Part shown: positions 33,774 to 41,675 of the stretch, piece after piece
Numbering within the stretch: position 1 is the stretch's first letter
Layout of the letters: each line of letters opens with the position of its first letter
Assembly: GCF_900143015.1 (NCBI RefSeq)
Contig: NZ_FSRT01000002.1
Span: 744,001-808,000, forward strand
DNA from: Fibrobacter sp. UWB11
GTDB lineage: Bacteria > Fibrobacterota > Fibrobacteria > Fibrobacterales > Fibrobacteraceae
Direction of reading: 5' to 3'
Length of the DNA stretch: 64,000 nt
Notes under the pieces: generated by a model
The model's input: only the letters and a program-made list of their open reading frames with translations
The model's database searches: none
What the model was told of the DNA's origin: nothing
Made by a program: the position numbers and the translations under genes

Positions 33774-33814
33774 ACGATTAATAAGATACAAAAAAGTAGG
33801 AAGCCAGAGTTCGT

Positions 33815-35347
33815 CTAAACGCGCCAGCCTTCCATAATCTTGAGGCAGTCCGCGAGGAGTTCTGCACTGCGGTCCTTGCCTTCGGTTTCCACGTAGCAGC
33901 GGAATTCCGGGGCGTTTCCGCTCGGGCGCAAGTGAATGATATCGCCAGAATCAAATTCCATGCGATAGCCATCGACTTCGTTCAAGGAAACAATCTTGCC
34001 CTGGAATGTCTTGTCCTTTGCAAACTTGGAGGGCTTTGCAGCAAGAGCGCCGAACAACTTTTCGCCGAGATTCTTTTCGCGGATTTCGGCAAGCTTAGCC
34101 TTGGACTTTTCAGTCGGAAATTCCTTGAGGCGGTCGCTCACGGTAAAGCGCTTGGGCAACTTGCGGAGAATGTCCACAACGCACATGCGTTCTTCGCGAA
34201 CCATCACCATCACGGCAATCATCGGGAGGAGCGCGTCACGCGTCGGGAGAGCCTTGAGCGTACGAGATTCACGCTTGTCGCCCTTCACAAATTCACGAGT
34301 TAAATCCGTTTCAAGCAAAAAGCCGCCGTTTGCTTCGTAACCGGCAACGCTTACGTTCTTGTCGTTTGCATCGACCAAGCTTTCCATGCCCGCAATTACA
34401 TAAGGGCTACCAATGCGGGTGCGGCAAATCTTTTCGAAACTGCCAGATTTTTCGAGCGACGTATTGCAACTCACCGGAGTTGCAATGCGCTTGATACCAA
34501 GCGCCTGGGCAGCGAGGATGCCCAGCACGTCGCCACGCAGCCACATGCCCACATCGTCTGCCAAAAGCGGACGGTCTGAATCACCATCCGTGCTGAACAC
34601 GGCATCCACGTAATACTTGTGCGTAAATTCGCGAGCAAGTTCTTCGTCTTCCTTGCGGATTGCTTCGGTATCGACCGGAACAAACACATCGCTACGGCCA
34701 AACGGCTTGACCGTCGCACCGAGGCTTTCGAGAACCTTCACCACGATGTCACGGCCCACAGCGGAATGCTGGTAAACGCCAATCGTGAGTCCGTGCAGAG
34801 CATCGCTACCGAAAAAGTCCGGATAGCGCTTGCAGTAATTTGCTTCGGCTTCCGCCTCGACCGCCGGGAGTTCCGGCGCAGCCTTCAGCATGCCCTTGTC
34901 GTCAAAAAGCGCTTCGTCGAAATCCACCGACTGCGAAACAATTCCCTGTTCGTCAGCCTTCGTGATTTCGCCATTCGGGTGGTTAAACTTGATACCGTTA
35001 CGGTCTGCCGGGATGTGGCTGCCCGTCACCATGATAGTCGGCAAATGCTTGTCGATACCGTACATCGCAATAGCCGGGCTCGGAATGCGGCCGCAGTAAA
35101 TGACCTTCCAATTTGCATCGACGCCAGCCTGCACGAGCGACTTCAAGATACGTTCCGTGCTCGGACGCAAATCACCCGCAATCGCAATCGTATGTTCGCA
35201 CTTGTAAGACGTTTCGCAATACTTGATAAAAGAACGTGCATACACATAGCACACACGGTCGGTCATAGCGCTCACGAGACCGCGGGCACCGCTCGTACCA
35301 AACGCCACCCCGGACTGTTTCATAACATCTTGCATAGCAACGGACAT
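33815..35347 (-). CDS. Phosphomannomutase/phosphoglucomutase
   Basis: Alpha-D-phosphohexomutase of 510 residues, interconverting hexose 6- and 1-phosphates. The phosphoserine loop is TGSHIPADRNGIKF, the metal site DGDSDR (in FSTDGDSDRPLLAD), the sugar-binding loop GYEANGGF and the phosphate-binding SGNAPEFRCYVE. The start at 35347 has AGAGG seven bases upstream. ManB/RfbK-type mannose activity is likely but PGM activity cannot be excluded. It may supply sugar nucleotides for surface polysaccharide. Confidence 0.88.
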   Translation of the reverse strand: MSVAMQDVMKQSGVAFGTSGARGLVSAMTDRVCYVYARSFIKYCETSYKCEHTIAIAGDLRPSTERILKSLVQAGVDANWKVIYCGRIPSPAIAMYGIDKHLPTIMVTGSHIPADRNGIKFNHPNGEITKADEQGIVSQSVDFDEALFDDKGMLKAAPELPAVEAEAEANYCKRYPDFFGSDALHGLTIGVYQHSAVGRDIVVKVLESLGATVKPFGRSDVFVPVDTEAIRKEDEELAREFTHKYYVDAVFSTDGDSDRPLLADDVGMWLRGDVLGILAAQALGIKRIATPVSCNTSLEKSGSFEKICRTRIGSPYVIAGMESLVDANDKNVSVAGYEANGGFLLETDLTREFVKGDKRESRTLKALPTRDALLPMIAVMVMVREERMCVVDILRKLPKRFTVSDRLKEFPTEKSKAKLAEIREKNLGEKLFGALAAKPSKFAKDKTFQGKIVSLNEVDGYRMEFDSGDIIHLRPSGNAPEFRCYVETEGKDRSAELLADCLKIMEGWRV

Positions 35348-35475
35348 AGAAAACCTCTGTTTAATAGACGGCAAAAAGTAGACAGTAAAAATCCACTAAA
35401 ACCGCCAAATGATTTTACAAAACACAAGATAGAAAAAGCAAGGAGATGCCTAGAGGCGTTCTACCGATAATTGCA

Positions 35476-36543
35476 TTACCTAGCGGCTTTACCCGTCACG
35501 CGATAGCGAACAACTTTTCCTTTGCGTTCCGTGCGGATAAACAGAGACTGTTCTTTCGCATCAAAATACAATTGCGGTTCGTGGGAATGTATAGCTCGCA
35601 CAGCCGGCAGCGATCTAATCGCGTTCGTCGAATCGCTTGGCACCGAATCTTTCACGGTAGAATCGCTCACCACCACGGAATCTTTTTTCGTTGTATCCGG
35701 AGCCGGTTCCGACGCCTTTAAAAGTTCCAACATCTTTTCGGCATAGCGCTTGCCAAACGTTTCGTAACCATCACGCGTAAAATGCAACGTGTAATTAGGT
35801 TCCTTGAGTGCAGGGCACCCCGCCGCCGAAATCAAGTGGCCATTCGGAATCAAGTCCGCGGCTTCCTTCACGGCGGTATTTCTCCAGCCGAGATCGCCGC
35901 CAGCAGCTGTTGTCGCAAGTTCGCCGATTAAAATCGGAGTTTTTTCTGGGTCAAGTTCCAAAGCCGCAATCAAGTCCTCATAAACTTTTTTCACACGCTT
36001 GGGCCAATCATTCATCTGGTAGTCCGCTTCGCCCTGATGGAATAGGAACCCCTTGATAACGCCCTTCTGCTTTGCAATTTTTCCCATCTCTACAATTCGT
36101 TTGTACAAATCACCGCCATATTCATCGTAATACTTTAACCACCAAGTATCACCTTTATTTTTTGCACTTTGTACATAAGCCTTATTGCGATCTTTATCAA
36201 AAAGGTCAATACTTTGTCCGCCAATGGCAACATTTGCAACCGCCACCGTGATGCTATCAGGGAGGTTTTCAATCATGGTGCGTCCAAAAATATCGACGAT
36301 ACCGACCTTGGATTCGCTATGGCCCATCGGAGGCGCCGCTGGATAAAACTCGCCCACTTTTTGATTTGAATGGTTTGCCGCTCGCAACACAAGGAATCTA
36401 GGATTCGTCTCCTTATCCTTGCTAGTGACCGTAGCCTGTCCTGACATATTGGATTGCCCGTAAGCTAAATAGATGTGCAAATTAGGGTCTTGCGCAAAGC
36501 AAATCGAAGACGCAAGCATAGTCAAAAAAAAGAATTTCCGCAT
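35476..36543 (-). CDS. Secreted CE6-type acetyl (xylan) esterase
   Basis: Exported SGNH-fold esterase of 355 residues with signal peptide MRKFFFLTMLASSICFAQ. Catalytic blocks of carbohydrate esterase family 6: AYGQSNMSG (nucleophile Ser in GQSNM), FLFHQGEAD, and LHFTRDGYETFG with the catalytic His. After about residue 275 comes a Ser/Thr/Asp-rich linker (KKDSVVVSDSTVKDS) and a short basic C-terminal segment (RTERKGKVVRYRVTG), resembling the basic terminal domain of Fibrobacter cellulases and xylanases. Likely removes acetyl groups from hemicellulose outside the cell. Confidence 0.82.
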   Translation of the reverse strand: MRKFFFLTMLASSICFAQDPNLHIYLAYGQSNMSGQATVTSKDKETNPRFLVLRAANHSNQKVGEFYPAAPPMGHSESKVGIVDIFGRTMIENLPDSITVAVANVAIGGQSIDLFDKDRNKAYVQSAKNKGDTWWLKYYDEYGGDLYKRIVEMGKIAKQKGVIKGFLFHQGEADYQMNDWPKRVKKVYEDLIAALELDPEKTPILIGELATTAAGGDLGWRNTAVKEAADLIPNGHLISAAGCPALKEPNYTLHFTRDGYETFGKRYAEKMLELLKASEPAPDTTKKDSVVVSDSTVKDSVPSDSTNAIRSLPAVRAIHSHEPQLYFDAKEQSLFIRTERKGKVVRYRVTGKAAR

Positions 36544-36636
36544 GGGAGTTCTCCAAAAAATACCAACCGCTATTTAAAATAAAATCTTTATCAACAAGCA
36601 AATGTCAAAAAGTGTAAAAAAACTATTTTTTACCCC

Positions 36637-37419
36637 ATGGATAGAGCACGCCGCCGTAAATTCGGACAAAATTTTTTGGATGTCGAAACCGCCACCGCCA
36701 TCGCAGGCGATTTACCCGCCGATGCTGGTGAATTCGTTCTTGAAATCGGGCCAGGTCACGGCGCGCTCACGGAACACCTGCTCAACCGCGGGCTGGAACT
36801 TACCGCTGTCGAAATTGACGAGCAGTGCGTCGAAGTCTTGAAAGAAAAATTCAAGGACTACAAGAACTTCAACATTGTCAACATTGACTTTTTGAAATTC
36901 GACTTGCAAGCATTCTTGGATGCTCACGAAAAGCCGTGGGTTACCGGCAACTTGCCGTACAACGTAAGTACAGCAATTATCGCAGGACTTATGCCGCGAT
37001 TGCATTTGACCAAAGGCTTTATGGGAATGGTCCAGCTCGAAGTCGCCGAACGCATTTGCGCTGAGCCCTGCTCCAGCAATTACGGGAGTCTTTCCGTACT
37101 CGTTTCCGCATTCGCAAACACGCAAATTTTGCGCAAGATCGGTCCAGAACATTTTACGCCAAAGCCGAATGTCGATAGCGCCACGATGCTTTTGACACCG
37201 CGCGAAGATGCGCTCCAGGCACCCGACGGATTCTTTGACTTTGTCCGTACTGCATTCACGCAAAAACGCAAAACGCTCGCCAATTCCTTCGGACGTAATT
37301 ACGACAAGAAGAAAATCCAGGCGACAATTGAACTTTTGGACTGGCCCACGACCATCCGCGCCGAAGAACTCAGCCCTGAGCAATTCCTGAATTTCTATAA
37401 GGCGTTTAAAGGTGAATAA
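36637..37419 (+). CDS. rsmA: 16S rRNA dimethyladenosine transferase
   Basis: RsmA (KsgA) of 260 residues dimethylates two adjacent adenines near the 3' end of 16S rRNA (A1518 and A1519 in E. coli). Motifs: RRRKFGQNFLD at the N-terminus, SAM motif I LEIGPGHGALT, the catalytic NLPYNVS, and a C-terminal helical domain. No clear Shine-Dalgarno precedes the ATG at 36637. It diverges from the esterase. Confidence 0.95.
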   Translation: MDRARRRKFGQNFLDVETATAIAGDLPADAGEFVLEIGPGHGALTEHLLNRGLELTAVEIDEQCVEVLKEKFKDYKNFNIVNIDFLKFDLQAFLDAHEKPWVTGNLPYNVSTAIIAGLMPRLHLTKGFMGMVQLEVAERICAEPCSSNYGSLSVLVSAFANTQILRKIGPEHFTPKPNVDSATMLLTPREDALQAPDGFFDFVRTAFTQKRKTLANSFGRNYDKKKIQATIELLDWPTTIRAEELSPEQFLNFYKAFKGE

Positions 37420-37441
37420 GGAGATGCCCGCAAAAGGCATT

Positions 37442-37471
37442 GTCATCCTGGAGCCGAAGGCGATAGGAACC
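37442..37471. repeat. REP-like element, copy 3 (inverted)
   Basis: GTCATCCTGGAGCC, GAA, GGCGATAGGAACC: reverse complement of the copies at 24743 and 25125. It lies between rsmA and the MBL-fold gene, in their 62-base gap. Confidence 0.6.
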
Positions 37472-37481
37472 ATAAGAGAAA

Positions 37482-38360
37482 ATGAAAATTAAGATTCTCA
37501 TAGACAACATCAGCGGTTTTGCAAATAGCAGTTACACTTGTGATTCCTGCACAGCCGAAGCTCCACAAAAACAATTAAAGGGTGAATGGGGGCTTTGCGT
37601 CTACACCGAATTCAACGGCAAACGCATCTTGCTCGATACGGGAGCGTCCACGCAGTTCGCGAAGAACGCCGCACTCATGGGGATTGACATTTCCAAAATC
37701 GATGCAGGCGTCTTGAGCCACGCGCATTATGACCATGCGAACGGCATGCAAGAATTTTTCAACAAGAATAACCACGCCAAATTCTACTTACGCGATGCCG
37801 CTCGCGAAAACTGCTATCACACGCACAAATTCTTAAAGTTTTTCACGTATCAAGAATACATCGGCATCCGCAAAGGCACGATCAAAAAGAACGCTGACCG
37901 AATCGTATTCGCAAAAGGGGATTGCGAAATTTTTCCGGGAGTCACGCTCGTCGGTCACAAGACTCCACACCTCGATGAAATTGGCAAGCGCACCCACATG
38001 AGCGTCAAGGAAAACGGCAAATACCGCCCCGACAGTTTCGACCACGAACAAAGTCTAGTCTTTGACACGCCCAAGGGACTATTCATCATGAATAGTTGCA
38101 GTCACGGTGGTGCAGACAATATCGTCAAAGAAATCGAAGCGACATTCTCCGGCAAACAAATTTATGCCATCCTCGGCGGATTCCATCTATTCCGCACACC
38201 TGACGACCGCGTAAATGCATTCGCTGAACGCCTCCGCGAATTAAACGTCCAAAAAATTTATACAGGGCATTGCACTGGCCAGCGCGCCTACGACATTTTG
38301 CACGATATACTCGGCGATAAAGTCGAACAAATGCACACCGGCATGGAAATCGAAGTGTAA
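37482..38360 (+). CDS. MBL-fold metallohydrolase
   Basis: Metallo-beta-lactamase-fold protein of 292 residues. The metal motif HAHYDHANG is near residue 86, the first strand KRILLDTGAS precedes it, and later ligands are seen in MNSCSHGGADN and YTGHCTGQRAY. The closest group is the one annotated as 7,8-dihydropterin-6-methyl-4-aminobenzene-phosphate synthase-like (archaeal relatives). Substrate unknown. The Cys pair TCDSC at residues 20-24 is unusual. Monocistronic apart from possible co-transcription with rsmA. Confidence 0.75.
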   Translation: MKIKILIDNISGFANSSYTCDSCTAEAPQKQLKGEWGLCVYTEFNGKRILLDTGASTQFAKNAALMGIDISKIDAGVLSHAHYDHANGMQEFFNKNNHAKFYLRDAARENCYHTHKFLKFFTYQEYIGIRKGTIKKNADRIVFAKGDCEIFPGVTLVGHKTPHLDEIGKRTHMSVKENGKYRPDSFDHEQSLVFDTPKGLFIMNSCSHGGADNIVKEIEATFSGKQIYAILGGFHLFRTPDDRVNAFAERLRELNVQKIYTGHCTGQRAYDILHDILGDKVEQMHTGMEIEV

Positions 38361-38441
38361 AACGCAATAAATTACACATACCATCTTTTATTTATTCTAA
38401 TTTATCATTTAAAACAGATTTCTATTAACAAGGTATTACCT

Positions 38442-38933
38442 ATGAAAAAACTATTTGCAGTTTTACTCGTCCTGTTCGCCGCAACACTTTCCTTTGCACA
38501 GGGTCAAGTACACAAACTTACCATGGACAGAGGATTCTTTACAACAGACTACACCATTGATGGTCAAGAAGTCGATAGCGATGCTTTTGAAAGAGAACTC
38601 ACCAATGTTCCAGAAGCTATCAGCAAGTGGAACACAGGTAACACGATGAGATATATTTCATGGGGAGCAGCATTCGGTGGTGGATTTCTCTTAGGCTACG
38701 GAATTGCAGAAGGTTCCGGCTACCAAGCTCCAGAAAGCTATAAAATGAAAGTACTTGCGGGTGGAGTAATCATTGTTGCAGCATTAATTGTCGAACACAT
38801 CGGCAACTGCAAAAAAGACGATGCCGTCGATATCTACAACCAAAAAATCGGCACCATCACAAGCAATAATTCGTTTAGCATGGGAATCATTCCGACTGAA
38901 CAAGGCGGCATCGCTCTAGCATTCAATTTCTAA
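38442..38933 (+). CDS. Small exported protein with two hydrophobic segments
   Basis: Protein of 163 residues, not recognised. Signal peptide MKKLFAVLLVLFAATLSFAQ; then a soluble segment, two hydrophobic stretches (ISWGAAFGGGFLLGYGIA and VLAGGVIIVAALIVEHIG), and a tail ending IALAFNF, which looks like the final strand of an outer membrane protein. It is followed by a terminator. Confidence 0.6.
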   Translation: MKKLFAVLLVLFAATLSFAQGQVHKLTMDRGFFTTDYTIDGQEVDSDAFERELTNVPEAISKWNTGNTMRYISWGAAFGGGFLLGYGIAEGSGYQAPESYKMKVLAGGVIIVAALIVEHIGNCKKDDAVDIYNQKIGTITSNNSFSMGIIPTEQGGIALAFNF

Positions 38934-38986
38934 ATAAAATAACAATTAAAATAATTGCGCAAAAAATTTTGATGCAAAATGACAAG

Positions 38987-39014
38987 CCCTATCGCAACAA
39001 CGATAGGGTTTTAA
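38987..39014. terminator. Bidirectional intrinsic terminator
   Basis: CCCTATCG (38987-38994), loop CAACAA, CGATAGGG (39001-39008), then TTTTAAATTT. It lies between two convergent genes; in the other direction it is followed by a less clean tract. Confidence 0.75.
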
Positions 39015-39035
39015 ATTTGTATTAAAGCAAATAAA

Positions 39036-39827
39036 TTACACTGGATCGTTCACCGGTTTGCTGTAATCGCGTTCGCCAAACAAGGCTGTTCCCACGCGAA
39101 TCATCGTAGAGCCTTCTTCAATTGCAACTTCCAAATCAAGCGTCATGCCCATCGAAAGTTGATCGAACTTTGCAAAGGCGCCACCTTTCGCAAGGAACTT
39201 GTCGCGCAATCCACGCAAGAACGCAAAGCATTCGCGGCTGTCTTCAGGAACGCCCGTATTCTTGCCAATCGTCATGAGACCGCGGAAACGCAAATGCGGG
39301 AAGTTTTCGCTCTTGCCATCGGCAGCTGCGCCTGCGCGCTTTTCTAAATCTTCAAGGAAAGCTTCGGCTTCGTGAACATCCAAGCCGCTCTTCGTTTCTT
39401 CTTCGCCAGCATTCACCTGGAATAAAATATCAAGAACTTTGCCCTGACCATTTGCAGCTGCCGCACAAACCTTCTCCAACTTTTCCACTGCTTCGATACT
39501 TGCAATGGAATGGATGCAGTCGGCCACAAGTGCCGCCTTCTTGAGCTTGTTACTTTGCACCGGGCCAATCACGTGGCAACGCACGCGGCTTCCGTCCTTT
39601 GCCGTGCGCGGTTCAGAAAATTTGAGTTCCGCTTCTTGCACGCGGTTTTCGCCAAAGTCCGTTGCACCCAAAGCAATCGCATTTTCCACAGCTTCTGCCG
39701 GGTGGAACTTGCTCACCCACACAAGCTTAACCGAATCACGGCTGCGGCCCGCAATCTTGCAAGCCTCGCCAATCCTTGCTTCGAGAGCTGCAAGGTGCTC
39801 GCGCATTTCATCAAGAGTAAATTCCAT
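39036..39827 (-). CDS. YggS-family PLP-binding protein (PLPHP)
   Basis: Protein of 263 residues of the YggS/PROSC family, a PLP carrier involved in vitamin B6 and amino acid homeostasis. The PLP lysine is in VWVSKFHP; other blocks are ATDFGENRVQEA, CHVIGPVQSNK, IHSIASIEAVEKLEK, FRGLMTIG and LSMGMTLDLEVAIEEGSTMIRVGTALFG (in pieces). Alone on the minus strand. Confidence 0.92.
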   Translation of the reverse strand: MEFTLDEMREHLAALEARIGEACKIAGRSRDSVKLVWVSKFHPAEAVENAIALGATDFGENRVQEAELKFSEPRTAKDGSRVRCHVIGPVQSNKLKKAALVADCIHSIASIEAVEKLEKVCAAAANGQGKVLDILFQVNAGEEETKSGLDVHEAEAFLEDLEKRAGAAADGKSENFPHLRFRGLMTIGKNTGVPEDSRECFAFLRGLRDKFLAKGGAFAKFDQLSMGMTLDLEVAIEEGSTMIRVGTALFGERDYSKPVNDPV

Positions 39828-39930
39828 AGAGCATTAAGGTCGGCCGCTTGCACGACCTTTGAGTTGCGGGGTCGCACCGGCGGCGCTTTGAGGTTAATTA
39901 TTAAGCAGAAATTAGAAATTTTTCAACCCA

Positions 39931-40458
39931 TCATAAAAACCAAGGCAATGCAATCAACGTACCAATCGCAAATACGACTGTATAACCGACTAGTAAAAAT
40001 TTAGGCGATCTTTTCTTAAGTCCATCACCGCAACAATAAGTCAAAAGTTCCATATTTAAAAATGCGTACGCCACAATTGCCATATTCAATATAATCAAAG
40101 GAATCAGTATAATCCACACTATATTTCCCAATACAGCTGTAACTACTAATGGCCAAAAAGGTGTTGTCGCCAAAAAACATATTATAGATTTACTTTTCTG
40201 ACGCTTCAAACAAAACAAATACAACAATGACAGTGGAATTCCAGCAAGGAATGGAAGATATAAGCTCGCAGCAAACTCGCCTATATAGTTAAAACTATCC
40301 AAATTCTCTCTGCCATAGGCATCATTAATGGCAACTTCCTTTTGATACCAAAACCACGGCAAACTAAACAGAACCATATTCATCAACATACAAATGATGA
40401 CCGGCCATTTCTTTACCACAAATTTTTGTTCAATTTCAGGAGTTTCCGTATCAATCAT
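39931..40458 (-). CDS. Four-helix membrane protein, tandem paralogue
   Basis: Protein of 175 residues with four hydrophobic helices, unknown function. Start chosen at 40458 (GAGG six bases upstream); a start at 40470 would overlap the preceding gene. Its second half resembles that of the upstream gene (hydrophobic pattern PFLAGIPLSLLYLFCLKR against PFLPISFGAPLVLFYRR, then PLVVTAVLGNIVW against PLLLSAVLWIFN), so the pair arose by duplication. Confidence 0.55.
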   Translation of the reverse strand: MIDTETPEIEQKFVVKKWPVIICMLMNMVLFSLPWFWYQKEVAINDAYGRENLDSFNYIGEFAASLYLPFLAGIPLSLLYLFCLKRQKSKSIICFLATTPFWPLVVTAVLGNIVWIILIPLIILNMAIVAYAFLNMELLTYCCGDGLKKRSPKFLLVGYTVVFAIGTLIALPWFL

Positions 40459-40459
40459 T

Positions 40460-40927
40460 TCATTCCTCATTCATCGTTAAATCATCCTTAACTTCAATCG
40501 CGCAATCAGATATTGCATTCATGCTTCCTAAAACAATCACCAACGCCAACGGCCCAAAAATAACTACGATAATATTAAAAATCCACAATACAGCACTTAA
40601 CAATAAAGGAATAGAAGGAATCATCGCCACCATAAGATATTTCATTTTGCTTATTGGACGTTTCCAAAGTCTGCGATAGAAAAGCACCAATGGCGCCCCA
40701 AACGATATCGGTAAAAAAGGACACAATACAATCGCCATCATAAAATCAGGTCCAATATCAGATTGACTCGGATCTTCTAAACCCATAAATCTTATATAAC
40801 TATACGCAAAAGCAACTGCAAAAACAATCGCAGGCAAAAGTAAAAAAAACGCCTCCACAATCATAATGTGAATAACTTTCTTTTTTTCAAAAAAATATAA
40901 AGGCTTAGATTTTTGCATATTTTCCAA
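40460..40927 (-). CDS. Four-helix membrane protein
   Basis: Protein of 155 residues with four predicted membrane helices and a basic N-terminus (KKKVIHIM). Unknown function. Its stop lies one base before the start of the paralogue downstream (TGA-A-ATG), so the two are translationally coupled. Confidence 0.55.
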   Translation of the reverse strand: MENMQKSKPLYFFEKKKVIHIMIVEAFFLLLPAIVFAVAFAYSYIRFMGLEDPSQSDIGPDFMMAIVLCPFLPISFGAPLVLFYRRLWKRPISKMKYLMVAMIPSIPLLLSAVLWIFNIIVVIFGPLALVIVLGSMNAISDCAIEVKDDLTMNEE

Positions 40928-41013
40928 AATACAAAAATTACAACCCCCATTTCATCTAATTTGATTATATTACTTGTATAAATTATAATTGCGTTTTAAG
41001 GAGGATCTCAAAC

Positions 41014-41628
41014 ATGCGAAAAATTTTTTTGCTCCTACTCTTTTTCGCCTCGTTTGCTTCGGCCGGATTTTATTTTGACTTTACATTATCGCCAGTTATT
41101 CGGCATTTAGATGCAATCCACACAACTTCACAATCACAGTACCCAAATTACAACGATGAATACCTTGGATACAATGGCATAGGCGGTCTTGTTTCAACGC
41201 GTTTCGGCGGTTTAATCAAGGGTGTTGTCGCCATTTACGGGAATATCGAACTTGAAATAACAAAAGGTGATGTCAACGGCTGGAACAAGAAAGAACGCAG
41301 CCTTTCCGTGTCTGGCAAGCGTCCTGGTTCTGCTTTCTTCGGAATGGGCCCAGGAGTAACCGTTTATCCATTTTTCAAATCAACTGAAAGTATTCAAAAC
41401 TTTTATATATCAACCTCAATGAATATCGAAATCGGATCTGGCGGCGACATCGGTCTTCTAGGTGGCAACTATAGATTTGAAACGGGCTATTTGTGGCAAT
41501 CATCCGAACTGTTCTATTCAGGTATCGCGATAGGCGCCGATATTCTCACTACAACTGACTTAGATACTCATATAAAAGACGAAAAAGGTTATTCCATCTG
41601 GATTGGTTTTAAATTTATTCGCAAATAG
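41014..41628 (+). CDS. Exported outer-membrane beta-barrel-like protein
   Basis: Protein of 204 residues. Signal peptide MRKIFLLLLFFASFASA, then alternating hydrophobic/polar strands with aromatic residues and a C-terminal IWIGFKFIRK. It has the strong ribosome binding site AAGGAGG. Function unknown; probably a small barrel of about eight strands. Confidence 0.6.
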   Translation: MRKIFLLLLFFASFASAGFYFDFTLSPVIRHLDAIHTTSQSQYPNYNDEYLGYNGIGGLVSTRFGGLIKGVVAIYGNIELEITKGDVNGWNKKERSLSVSGKRPGSAFFGMGPGVTVYPFFKSTESIQNFYISTSMNIEIGSGGDIGLLGGNYRFETGYLWQSSELFYSGIAIGADILTTTDLDTHIKDEKGYSIWIGFKFIRK

Positions 41629-41635
41629 CAAAAAG

Positions 41636-41667
41636 GCCCGCTCACATCTCTGTGGCGGGCTCATTTT
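41636..41667. terminator. Bidirectional terminator between barrel gene and lon
   Basis: GCCCGC-T-CACA, loop TCTC, TGTG-GCGGGC, followed by TCATTTTT on the plus strand; A-rich sequence before the stem (CAAAAAG) gives T-rich sequence for the minus strand too. Confidence 0.8.
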
Positions 41668-41675
41668 TCACTTAA

